Below, piece after piece: positions 1 to 5,696 of a stretch of DNA of 13,476 nucleotides. A model generated the notes under the pieces. It ran no database searches, was not told the origin of the DNA, and was given only the letters and a program-made list of their open reading frames with translations. Position 1 is the stretch's first letter, and the number at the start of each line of letters is the position of its first letter. The translations under genes were made by a program, and so were the position numbers. Source of the DNA: Candidatus Aerophobota bacterium (GTDB lineage Bacteria; Aerophobota; Aerophobia; Aerophobales; AE-B3A); NCBI GenBank assembly GCA_030602105.1, contig JAUWAK010000021.1:1-13476 (forward strand). The letters run 5' to 3'.

Positions 1-226
1 GGTTAGAAGCACAGAGCCGAATATCAGCCCCTCCCTCTTTCAGTGTTCTCATAAGATTGGCTGTTTCAGAGGTTACATGAAGACATGCAGCGATCCTTAC
101 CCCCTTTAAGGGCTTCTCACGTGAAAATCTTTTCCGAATCAACTCTACCACTTGCATCCTGCAATCTGCCCACTCAACTCGAGCCCTGCCCTGGGCAGCA
201 AGAGCTTCTTCTTTGACGTCAGACAT
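1..226 (-). CDS. ahcY: Adenosylhomocysteinase, N-terminal part (cut by window edge)
   Basis: The enzyme hydrolyses S-adenosylhomocysteine to adenosine and homocysteine in the cytosol, which removes the product inhibitor of methyltransferases and feeds the methionine cycle. Only the first 75 codons are here. The translation starts MSDVKEEALAAQGRARVEW and contains the family hallmark KPLKGVRIAACLHVTSETA followed by LMRTLKEGGADIRLCASN, as in the N-terminal substrate-binding region of SAH hydrolases. The ATG at 226-224 is preceded by a strong GGGAGGAG ribosome site (240-233). It lies 76 bp downstream of ftsA on the same strand and may share its transcript. The catalytic and NAD-binding parts are outside the window, so integrity cannot be judged. 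Confidence 0.92.
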   Translation of the reverse strand, partial: MSDVKEEALAAQGRARVEWADCRMQVVELIRKRFSREKPLKGVRIAACLHVTSETANLMRTLKEGGADIRLCASN

Positions 227-302
227 CGAGTACTCCTCCCAAGCTAGAATGAAGCTTTTATTTGGCTAACTGAGCCGCTAAAAGGGCCCGGTTATCTTTC
301 AA
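227..302 (-). other. ftsA-ahcY spacer
   Basis: This 76-bp gap contains the ahcY ribosome site and one small possible hairpin (GGCT, 5-nt loop, AGCC, around 263-275). I see no match to the SAH riboswitch consensus and no terminator with a T-run. Confidence 0.4.
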
Positions 303-1505
303 TCAAAAGAACTCCTTCAGCCACTCCTTAATCCTCATGCCCAGCCGCTCCTCAGAGACAAGTTCTTCCTTCCGCTTTATTCCGTAGAGAACCAGTCCTA
401 CCACCGTTGCATAAATGGGACTGGTAAGTTCCTCGGGCCTTTCTACATGAGGCTCACCAATTTTGGTGGGAAGACCTAGCTGATCTTCCGCCAGTTCTTT
501 AACACCCACGAGCAGAGAAGTCCCTCCGGTAAGAATCAACCCCGCGGAGAGTAGGTCCCTGTATCCACTTCTGGTGAGTTCTTTTTCCACCAGCTCAAAT
601 ATTTCCTGCATACGGGGGTCAATGATCCTCACCAGATCTTTCCTTTCTATAGTGTAACTTCCCCGCCCGGCTATCCTTTCCACCCTTATTTTCTCTCTTC
701 CTCTGACCCTGGCCGAGGACAGGGTTCCATATTTAACCTTAATCTCCTCCGCCTTCTCTCTGGTAGTATGAAGACCTACGGCAATATCATTAGTAATGTG
801 GCTTCCCCCTACCGCTATGACCCGGGTGAACCTTAAACCTTCTCTCAAAAATATAGCCAGGTCAGTCGTCCCTCCTCCAATATCTACCAGGACTACTCCC
901 AGGTCTTCCTCCTGGGGAAGCACAGTAGCCATGGCTGAGGCCAAAGACTGAAGAACTACCCCTTCCGATTCATACCCTGCTCGTCTCACACAATTCTCAA
1001 TATTCCCTCGCCAGGCCGAGGAAGCAGTAACCACATGGACTCCCACTCCCAGATGGGTCCCCTTCATACCGATGGGCTGTTTCACCAAATCCTGCCCATC
1101 AATAAGGAACCGCTGGGGAAGAACATGGATAATTTCCCTGTCAGGAGGAAGAACCAGCTGAGAGGCCTCTTTCATCACCTCTTCCACATCTTTGGCTGCT
1201 ACGGTTCGATCCTCTCCGGTGATTTTCACAAAGCCGCGACTGTCCTGAGCCAGAATGTGATCTCCGGCAATACTTACCCACACCCGTGACGCTTTCAAAC
1301 CAGCGTCGAGTTCGGCCAATGTCATGGCTTCTTTTACTGCCTGTGACGTCTCTTCGATATCGGTGACCAAACCTTTGCTCACGCCTCGGGAAGAAGACTT
1401 TCCCACGCCAAGAATATCAAGGCGTCCCTCCTCATTCAGCCGAGCCACCAGAGCACATATTTTCGTGGTCCCGATGTCCAGTCCCACGACCAAATCATCC
1501 TTCAA
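303..1505 (-). CDS. ftsA: Cell division protein FtsA (actin-like FtsZ anchor)
   Basis: FtsA is the actin-family ATPase that tethers FtsZ filaments to the inner face of the membrane and recruits later divisome proteins. The 400-residue product is of normal length. Visible motifs are the phosphate-1 loop LDIGTTK (residues 9-15), the FtsA-specific 1C domain region after about residue 85, the phosphate-2 loop VDIGGGTTD (207-215) and the adenosine motif ILTGGTS (324-330). The C-terminus, MRIKEWLKEFF (390-400), looks like the expected amphipathic membrane-targeting helix. The start is a TTG at 1505-1503 with GAGGG a few bases upstream; no better in-frame start is visible. It follows ftsQ by 20 bp. 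Normally ftsZ comes next, but here ahcY does. Confidence 0.96.
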   Translation of the reverse strand: MKDDLVVGLDIGTTKICALVARLNEEGRLDILGVGKSSSRGVSKGLVTDIEETSQAVKEAMTLAELDAGLKASRVWVSIAGDHILAQDSRGFVKITGEDRTVAAKDVEEVMKEASQLVLPPDREIIHVLPQRFLIDGQDLVKQPIGMKGTHLGVGVHVVTASSAWRGNIENCVRRAGYESEGVVLQSLASAMATVLPQEEDLGVVLVDIGGGTTDLAIFLREGLRFTRVIAVGGSHITNDIAVGLHTTREKAEEIKVKYGTLSSARVRGREKIRVERIAGRGSYTIERKDLVRIIDPRMQEIFELVEKELTRSGYRDLLSAGLILTGGTSLLVGVKELAEDQLGLPTKIGEPHVERPEELTSPIYATVVGLVLYGIKRKEELVSEERLGMRIKEWLKEFF

Positions 1506-1525
1506 TGCAAACCCTCAAAGTTCTA

Positions 1526-2254
1526 TTAATAACCTACCACAATCTGTTCTCTAAAACGAAGATCTACGTACTTGATTCTCGTGCCCTTTCTTTTAGCATC
1601 TGCCAGGACCAGTGGTAAATAGGCAACATAATCGAAATAACCGTCCTCGGTCAGATAAACCTCAGGACCCTTCTCCAAATCACCCACTATGGAGTTCTCA
1701 TTAGCAATATTAAGTCGCTCAAGAGGCAGTCCCAATTCTTGAAAGCTGGTAAGAATCTTGACTCCCAATTCAATTTTCTCTGTTTGATCGCGCGAGACAC
1801 CAGAGCCCGTGATCAACGGTAGATCCTGTTTCTTGGCGGCTTCTCCTATAACTACTCCCTCCTCATCGACTTCCCATAAATGGGCTCGCTTCTCAAGATA
1901 CGCAAAGGGCACCCTTTCCTGGACCAAGATGAGAAGGGTCGAAGGAAAAACCCTTCTTACCTCCGCTTTCTTGACCCTCGATACCTGAGCTATTCTTCTG
2001 GAGACTTCCCTCAGATCTACCCGGAAGATGGACCTTTGTTTGGGAATAGCAGCCTGCTTTAATATAGTGTCTTTGGAGAGTTTCTCCTGGCCCTCAACCT
2101 CAATCTTGGTAATACAAAAATAAGGAAGGGTCAAAACGAACCATGCGATGACTGCTCCCAGGCTAGTTAGGAGAATTAATAAGGCGAGACGTTTTGTCTT
2201 TCGGCGAACTCTTCTTCGGTGAGATATTAAAGCCTTTCTCTTGGCCAACCTCAT
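1526..2254 (-). CDS. ftsQ: Cell division protein FtsQ/DivIB
   Basis: FtsQ is a bitopic divisome protein that links early (FtsA/FtsZ) and late (FtsBL, FtsWI) parts of the machinery. The 242-residue product has a very basic cytoplasmic start (KRK, RRRVRRKTKR, about residues 5-22), one membrane segment (about 23-44) and a POTRA domain beginning TKIEVEGQEKLS (49-60) and running to about 115. A beta domain follows (WEVDEEGVVIGEA, 127-139). Sequence conservation in this family is low, so the call rests on domain order, length and position between ddl and ftsA. The ATG at 2254 has an in-frame TAA two codons upstream, so it cannot start earlier. Its AAGGG ribosome site abuts the ATG, which is unusually close. 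Transcription probably depends on the ddl-ftsQ leader. Confidence 0.9.
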   Translation of the reverse strand: MRLAKRKALISHRRRVRRKTKRLALLILLTSLGAVIAWFVLTLPYFCITKIEVEGQEKLSKDTILKQAAIPKQRSIFRVDLREVSRRIAQVSRVKKAEVRRVFPSTLLILVQERVPFAYLEKRAHLWEVDEEGVVIGEAAKKQDLPLITGSGVSRDQTEKIELGVKILTSFQELGLPLERLNIANENSIVGDLEKGPEVYLTEDGYFDYVAYLPLVLADAKRKGTRIKYVDLRFREQIVVGY

Positions 2255-2268
2255 CCCTTACTGCCATT

Positions 2269-2285
2269 CTCTCTGGTGAAGAGAG
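2269..2285 (-). promoter_or_regulatory. Hairpin just upstream of the ftsQ ribosome site
   Basis: Perfect 6-bp arms (CTCTCT and AGAGAG on the minus strand) enclose a 5-nt loop and end about 15 nt before the ftsQ ATG. A second possible stem (GGTGC/GCACC, 2285-2306) lies directly behind it. They could affect access to the poorly spaced ftsQ start. No function is shown by sequence alone. Confidence 0.35.
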
Positions 2286-2340
2286 GTGCCTTGCGCCCAC
2301 AGCACCGGGTAGTCCGCCATTGGGAGGTCTCTTGATTAAG

Positions 2341-2373
2341 GAAAAAGAAGGAGGAGACCGCAAGAATCTCCTC
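2341..2373 (-). terminator. Terminator-like hairpin with T-rich tail in the ddl-ftsQ gap
   Basis: On the minus strand, 7-bp arms GAGGAGA (2373-2367) and TCTCCTC (2357-2351) enclose a 9-nt loop. They are followed by a T-rich stretch (TTCTTTTT, 2349-2342). This is the only stem plus T-rich tail I find in the window. It sits inside an operon rather than at its end, which suggests attenuation or partial termination. The stem is short and only 4 of 7 pairs are G-C, so efficiency would be modest. Confidence 0.35.
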
Positions 2374-2408
2374 AAGGAGCATCCTGGGGCGAGAGAGGGG
2401 AGATTCTT
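2362..2408 (-). promoter_or_regulatory. Long-range inverted repeat, candidate antiterminator stem
   Basis: The 10-mer GGAGATTCTT (2399-2408, plus strand) is the perfect reverse complement of AAGAATCTCC (2362-2371). Pairing of these arms in the minus-strand transcript would use bases 2367-2371 of the terminator-like hairpin and bases 2399-2408 of the hairpin next to the ddl stop. It is therefore exclusive with both. This is the usual layout of an attenuator, but the regulatory reading is inference. Confidence 0.4.
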
Positions 2409-2419
2409 AAGAATTTCCC
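2398..2419 (-). promoter_or_regulatory. Hairpin two bases after the ddl stop codon
   Basis: A near-perfect inverted repeat is centred on the 12-bp palindrome ATTCTTAAGAAT (2403-2414), with three G-C pairs at its ends. In minus-strand RNA it gives 10 pairs around one A-C mismatch when fully closed, or 8 pairs with a UUAA loop. It starts so close to the ddl TAG (2424-2422) that a ribosome on the stop codon would cover its 5' arm. Confidence 0.4.
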
Positions 2420-2421
2420 AA

Positions 2422-3351
2422 CTATTTCCCTGCCCTTCTCAGGGCCGACTTGACTATGTTGTCCACCAGCTCAGCGAAGCTTAATCCCTCGGCATTGGCT
2501 GCCATGGGCAGCAAACTCTTCTCCGTCATCCCAGGTATGGTGTTGACCTCCAGAATGTGGGCTACTCCTTCCTTAAGTATCATATCTACACGGGCGAAGT
2601 CGCGGCACCCCAGGGATTCGTAGGCCCTGAGAGCTGCTTCTTTTGTCCTGACAGATTCCTGATGGCCGATAGGAGCAGGAACAACATATTCGCAAAACCC
2701 TTTAGTATACTTGGCCTGGTAGTCAAAAAGCTCTTTCTTGGGTATGATCTGTATAATGGGCAAAGATCGCGGCTGAGGGTCGTCTATTATACCTACAGTA
2801 ACTTCCCTGCCTTCAACATATTCTTCCAATAGGGCAGAGAACTCATCGTATTGGAAAGCCTTCTCTAAAGCTTTCTTTAGCTCTAGTCCATTCCGGCCTC
2901 TAACCAAGCTCACTCCCAGGGTAGAACCGGCTCGGGCTGGTTTGACTACTAGAGGAAAAGGAAGGCGGCAATCCAGGCGGGTCTTTTCGTCTCTGGTGAC
3001 CCCCTGAAAGCGTGGCAAAAACAGGTTTTGAGACGAGAATACTTTTTTGGAACTTATTTTATCCATGGCCAGGGCGCTGGCCAATACTCCTGAGCCGGTG
3101 TAGGGAATCCTGACTAACTCCAACCATCCCTGGATACTGCCATCCTCTCCGCACAACCCATGCAGAGCAATGAAGACCACATCAGGTTTCTCCTTAGCCA
3201 GCCGGCCAAAGAAATCACTACTGCCACTATCCAGGCTGAAGACAGCATAGCCTGCTTCCTTCAGTCCCTCCTCTACAGCTTTTCCACTCTTCAGGGAAAT
3301 TTCTCTTTCTGGAGAAATTCCTCCTTTGAGGACGCACACCTTTGTCTTCAA
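2422..3351 (-). CDS. ddl: D-alanine--D-alanine ligase
   Basis: Ddl is an ATP-grasp enzyme that joins two D-alanines in the cytosol; the dipeptide is then added by MurF to the peptidoglycan precursor. The 309-residue product matches the family length of about 305. It shows the N-terminal GGISPEREIS (10-19, with Glu15 expected to bind the first D-Ala), HGLCGEDGSIQG (64-75), the ATP-grasp lysine motif VVKPARAGSTLGV, a YTKG loop and the C-terminal EVNTIPGMTEKSLLPMAA, whose Glu and Asn bind magnesium. The start is a TTG at 3351-3349, one base after the murB stop, with GGAG ten bases upstream inside murB. This suggests translational coupling. The last residue of the YTKG-type loop cannot separate D-Ala-D-Ala from D-Ala-D-Lac ligases here, but the neighbours favour the normal enzyme. 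Confidence 0.97.
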   Translation of the reverse strand: MKTKVCVLKGGISPEREISLKSGKAVEEGLKEAGYAVFSLDSGSSDFFGRLAKEKPDVVFIALHGLCGEDGSIQGWLELVRIPYTGSGVLASALAMDKISSKKVFSSQNLFLPRFQGVTRDEKTRLDCRLPFPLVVKPARAGSTLGVSLVRGRNGLELKKALEKAFQYDEFSALLEEYVEGREVTVGIIDDPQPRSLPIIQIIPKKELFDYQAKYTKGFCEYVVPAPIGHQESVRTKEAALRAYESLGCRDFARVDMILKEGVAHILEVNTIPGMTEKSLLPMAANAEGLSFAELVDNIVKSALRRAGK

Positions 3352-3352
3352 C

Positions 3353-4255
3353 TCAAATAATCTCCAATTCAGGCTCTAAGGTGATGCCAGAGCTTGCCTT
3401 AACCCTTTCCCTTACCATATCTATGAGTCTTATTACGTCTCTGGCTGCGGCATTTCCTTTGTTAACGATGAAGTTCGCATGATGCGTGGAAACCTGAGCA
3501 TCTCCTATCCTCATCCCTGAGCATCCCGCTCTCTGGATAAGCAACCCAGCCGAACAAGAGGGCGGGTTCTTGAACACGCAGCCAGCCGAGGGAAGAGAAA
3601 TAGGCTGACTCCTCATTTTTTTATCCCTTGCTTCCCGGAGACGAGAAATAATCTCTTCCTTTCTTCCAGCAGGGAGAGCTAACTTCACCTCTGTTATGAT
3701 CCAGTCTTTCTTGTCCATAAAAACGCTTGTTCGATAGCCGAAGAGGATATCCTCCTTGCGGACAGTGAAATCACCGGTGCTATTGTCCAGTGCCCTCACC
3801 CATATCACCCTTTGTCCAAGATCTTGTCCAAAAGCACTGGCATTTCTGGCTATAGCCCCTCCCACAGTTCCAGGAATCCCCACCAACAGTTCCAGACCTG
3901 AGAGCTCCTTCTCAGATGCGAAATCAATAAGGGTGGATAGACTCAGTCCTGCACCCACCGTTATCCCATCTCCCTTATTCTCCATCTTGATTCTGGTGAA
4001 TGAGCTGCCTAGCTTAACCACCACCCCCTTGAATCCTTCGTCTCTTATTAGCAGTTTGCTCCCGTTGCCTATAACCAGGAAGGAAAGGCCGCTGTCCTTG
4101 CAAAAAGAAATGACTGTCTTAAGATCTTCCAGATCCTCGGGAACCACATAAAGGTAAGCCTGCCCCCCTATTTTCAGAGAAGTCAACTCTTTCATGGATT
4201 GCTGAGCAACTACTCTACCCCTGATTTTTAGGCCCCTCATCTCTTTGATGTGCAT
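3353..4255 (-). CDS. murB: UDP-N-acetylenolpyruvoylglucosamine reductase (MurB)
   Basis: MurB is the FAD enzyme that uses NADPH to reduce enolpyruvyl-UDP-GlcNAc to UDP-N-acetylmuramic acid, the second committed step of peptidoglycan synthesis. The 300-residue product has the FAD-binding start (LTSLKIGG 24-31, VIGNGSKLLI 61-70), the GIPGTVGGAIARNASAFG block (126-143), the YR pair (174-175) and the LEPELEII end (293-300). The loop that carries the proton-donating serine in characterised enzymes reads SAGCVFKNP here, so Cys226 takes that place. The length and single tyrosine-loop context fit a short MurB. The ATG at 4255 has AAGGAG only 3 bases upstream and GGGAG 11 bases upstream. It is the first gene of the minus-strand operon, under the promoter at 4304-4332. 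No murC or murG lies upstream. Confidence 0.97.
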   Translation of the reverse strand: MHIKEMRGLKIRGRVVAQQSMKELTSLKIGGQAYLYVVPEDLEDLKTVISFCKDSGLSFLVIGNGSKLLIRDEGFKGVVVKLGSSFTRIKMENKGDGITVGAGLSLSTLIDFASEKELSGLELLVGIPGTVGGAIARNASAFGQDLGQRVIWVRALDNSTGDFTVRKEDILFGYRTSVFMDKKDWIITEVKLALPAGRKEEIISRLREARDKKMRSQPISLPSAGCVFKNPPSCSAGLLIQRAGCSGMRIGDAQVSTHHANFIVNKGNAAARDVIRLIDMVRERVKASSGITLEPELEII

Positions 4256-4279
4256 TGACTCCTTATCTCCCTTGCTGCT

Positions 4280-4295
4280 TGTCCTGTGCAGGACA
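4280..4295 (-). promoter_or_regulatory. 16-bp palindrome at the murB transcription start (possible operator)
   Basis: TGTCCTG, 2 bp, CAGGACA is a perfect inverted repeat with 7-bp arms. It lies just after the predicted transcription start of the murB promoter, 25 bp before the murB ATG. Position and symmetry fit a dimeric repressor site; it could also be a 5' RNA hairpin. The spacing does not match the E. coli LexA box (CTGT-N8-ACAG). Confidence 0.4.
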
Positions 4296-4303
4296 GTCTC
4301 GTA

Positions 4304-4332
4304 ATTCTATTTTAACCCCTGCAAAAAGTCAA
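4304..4332 (-). promoter_or_regulatory. Sigma70-type promoter for murB-ddl-ftsQ-ftsA
   Basis: On the minus strand TTGACT (4332-4327), a 17-bp spacer and TAGAAT (4309-4304) match the -35 and -10 elements at 5 of 6 positions each. The predicted start is near 4297, giving a leader of about 42 nt before murB. Confidence 0.75.
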
Positions 4333-4534
4333 GGTATCTCTCGGCACGATTTTCCCTTGCTCTACAGGAACCCTCTTCCCGTCTTCGACGGCAAGCATGT
4401 CCCCAATGTCACTTGGGAAAAATGTCCCTCGAAACTGGCAAGAACAAAGTTCCTTCTGTCTCGCACATCAATACTTTCCTGGTGGTATCAAGAAAATGCA
4501 AGGATTTGGATGAGGAGGCGTCTGGGGGGTGAGG
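4333..4534. other. Middle of the murB-smpB divergent spacer
   Basis: I see no convincing gene in these 202 bp. They hold a short hairpin (CCGTC, 3-nt loop, GACGG, 4379-4391). They also hold two direct ATGTCCC boxes 25 bp apart (4397-4404 and 4422-4428) with a CCCAA/TTGGG stem between them (4402-4417). An open frame crosses the region on the plus strand but has no ribosome site and an implausible composition. Confidence 0.4.
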
Positions 4535-4562
4535 TTGACATATTAAATTTGGGTAGTATAAT
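4535..4562 (+). promoter_or_regulatory. Near-consensus sigma70 promoter upstream of smpB
   Basis: TTGACA (4535-4540), a 16-bp spacer and TATAAT (4557-4562) are exact matches to both consensus hexamers. The predicted start is near 4569. This is the strongest promoter visible and would drive smpB, probably ssrA, and perhaps dapB and later genes, as no second promoter is evident before them. Confidence 0.85.
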
Positions 4563-4568
4563 ATATCT

Positions 4569-4713
4569 AGAAAAGTAGGTTGTACGTGGCTACGAAGAGA
4601 GGGTGCCTTACCCAGAACTGAAGGAAGAGCTATCCTTCCAATCTAATTTCCCAACAAGCAAGGCTCCAGCTAGCTTATCCTGATGCGGTGCACCAGCACA
4701 AGAACTCTTTTAA
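4569..4713 (+). promoter_or_regulatory. Long structured 5' leader of smpB
   Basis: About 145 nt separate the predicted transcription start from the smpB ATG. Possible hairpins are GGGT/ACCC (4601-4613), GGAAG/CTTCC with a 7-nt loop (4623-4639) and the 8-bp palindrome GGTGCACC (4687-4694), which ends 19 nt before the ATG. No known riboswitch, tRNA, SRP RNA or 6S RNA consensus is recognisable. An 11-codon GTG frame (4586-4621) exists but has little support. Confidence 0.35.
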
Positions 4714-5181
4714 ATGTCAAGCAAACAGTTCGTCAACAGAAAGGCCAGGCACGAATATGAAATCCTGGATAGATGGGAAGCAGGGATTGCCCTCAAGGGA
4801 TCGGAGGTTAAATCCATCCGTGAAGGGGGAGTCAGTTTCACGGGTAGCTTCGCTCACATCAAGGAAGGAGAAGCCTATCTTCATAATCTTCACATAGCAC
4901 CCTATTCAGCCATAGGATATTCTGCTGGCGATCCGAAAAGGGAGCGAAAACTGCTCCTCCACAAAAGGGAAATTCAGAGCCTGACCGGGACCCTAAACCA
5001 GAAGGGGTTGACACTAATTCCGTTACGAATATACTTTAAACGAGGAATAGCAAAAGTAGAGATAGGTCTGGGGCGAGGGCGAAGGCTCTATGATAAGAGA
5101 CAAAAACTTAAGGAAAAAGACACCAAGAGGCAAATAGAGCGAACACTAAAGGAAAGAGATTCAAAATCACTGAGATTTTGA
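4714..5181 (+). CDS. smpB: SsrA-binding protein SmpB
   Basis: SmpB binds the tRNA-like domain of tmRNA, stands in for the missing anticodon arm in the ribosomal A site and starts trans-translation on stalled ribosomes. The 155-residue product has the normal length. It carries NRKARHEYEIL (8-18), the EAGIALKGSEVKSIREG core (22-38), IAPY (61-64), DPKRERKLLLHKREI (73-87) and the basic C-terminal tail RGRRLYDKRQKLKEKD (121-136), which enters the mRNA channel. The ATG at 4714 directly follows an in-frame TAA, so no earlier start is possible. No clear ribosome site precedes it: the upstream bases read AGAACTCTTTTAA. Its partner RNA ssrA begins 74 bp downstream, and both probably come from the promoter at 4535. 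Confidence 0.98.
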   Translation: MSSKQFVNRKARHEYEILDRWEAGIALKGSEVKSIREGGVSFTGSFAHIKEGEAYLHNLHIAPYSAIGYSAGDPKRERKLLLHKREIQSLTGTLNQKGLTLIPLRIYFKRGIAKVEIGLGRGRRLYDKRQKLKEKDTKRQIERTLKERDSKSLRF

Positions 5182-5255
5182 TGACTGAAAACACGAAAGT
5201 AGCCCTTAGAACCAAGGTCCTTAGAGAAGATAACATTTCTGAATAGCTCAAGAAA

Positions 5256-5608
5256 GGGGGCGACCTGGTTTCGACAGGAGAAGGGGAATTAGGACGGCAT
5301 ACCAAGGGCATCGGATACCTTGTAAATCCATCCGTTCCTAAACTCAAGCGCCAATCCAAATATGGCTTTTAGCTACAACTAGTAGCTACGTTCCCTTGCT
5401 TCATGCTCTATGGAGTAAGGAGGGCGTCAGAAAATAGAGCTAGCTTACCCTCGAGCAGGAAAAGGGTAAGTGAAATCGCACCTGCTAGTCTTCTTTTCAT
5501 CCCGTCTACAGGAGGAAAAGAAGACAAAAAGTAAAATGTAGACTAAGTGTGAAGATGTCCTAGCTTCTCTGTTCCTGGACGAGGGTTCGATTCCCTCCGC
5601 CTCCACCA
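5256..5608 (+). ncRNA. ssrA: Transfer-messenger RNA (tmRNA)
   Basis: tmRNA rescues ribosomes stalled on broken mRNA by acting first as alanyl-tRNA and then as a short mRNA encoding a degradation tag. The 5' end GGGGGCGACCTGGTTTCGACA and the 3' end GGTTCGATTCCCTCCGCCTC plus ACCA form the tRNA-like domain. The acceptor stem is 7 bp with one G-U pair, and CCA is encoded. Other visible elements are PK1 (CAAGG/CCTTG, with loop CGGAT pairing to ATCCG), a PK with arms CTTACCC/GGGTAAG (5444-5470) and loop GCAGG pairing to CCTGC (5481-5485), and a PK with 11-bp arms (5488-5498 and 5515-5525) whose loop GTCTACA (5504-5510) pairs to TGTAGAC (5537-5543). It is a one-piece molecule of 353 nt. Only three pseudoknots are obvious to me. 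The spacer before it (5182-5255) holds no strong promoter, so it may be processed from the smpB transcript. Confidence 0.98.
5350..5385 (+). other. tmRNA tag reading frame, probable tag ANPNMAFSYN
   Basis: The best frame starts at GCC (Ala resume codon, 5350-5352). It gives ten residues ANPNMAFSYN and ends at tandem TAG TAG (5380-5385) in the loop and 3' arm of a 7-bp hairpin (TAGCTAC 5370-5376, GTAGCTA 5382-5388). An Ala resume codon, the length and the double stop are typical; the C-terminus is not, as most tags end in hydrophobic residues plus Ala-Ala. The frame from AAG at 5346 gives KRQSKYGF and a single stop, which is less likely. Confidence 0.6.
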
Positions 5609-5696
5609 ATATCCCTCCAACAAGCAGGGACTCAAGCAGGTATCTAATCTTGAATTCACCCCCCAAAATCGAGCTGAGTTCTCGATAAGGTGCGAG

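Noticed and set aside
227..302. SAH riboswitch upstream of ahcY
   Set aside because: The gap is short and the conserved core is not recognisable.
2163..2375. 70-codon minus-strand frame overlapping the ddl-ftsQ gap and the ftsQ 5' end
   Set aside because: It begins with TTG inside the structured gap, overlaps ftsQ in another frame and shows no family features; the gap is better explained as a leader.
4280..4295. LexA/SOS box
   Set aside because: The half-sites are separated by 10 bases when read as CTGT/ACA(A/G), not 8, so it is kept only as an unassigned palindrome.
4255..4578. Plus-strand 107-codon frame in the murB-smpB spacer
   Set aside because: No ribosome site, it covers both divergent promoters, and its composition (scattered Cys, Trp, Pro, Ser) does not look like a real protein.
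4586..4621. 11-codon GTG leader peptide frame in the smpB leader
   Set aside because: Weak ribosome site, no repeated regulatory codons and no downstream terminator or antiterminator pair.
4620..4640. GAAGGAAG stretch resembling the SRP RNA domain IV motif
   Set aside because: The conserved GGUCAGG and AGCAGCC context and the long flanking helix are missing.
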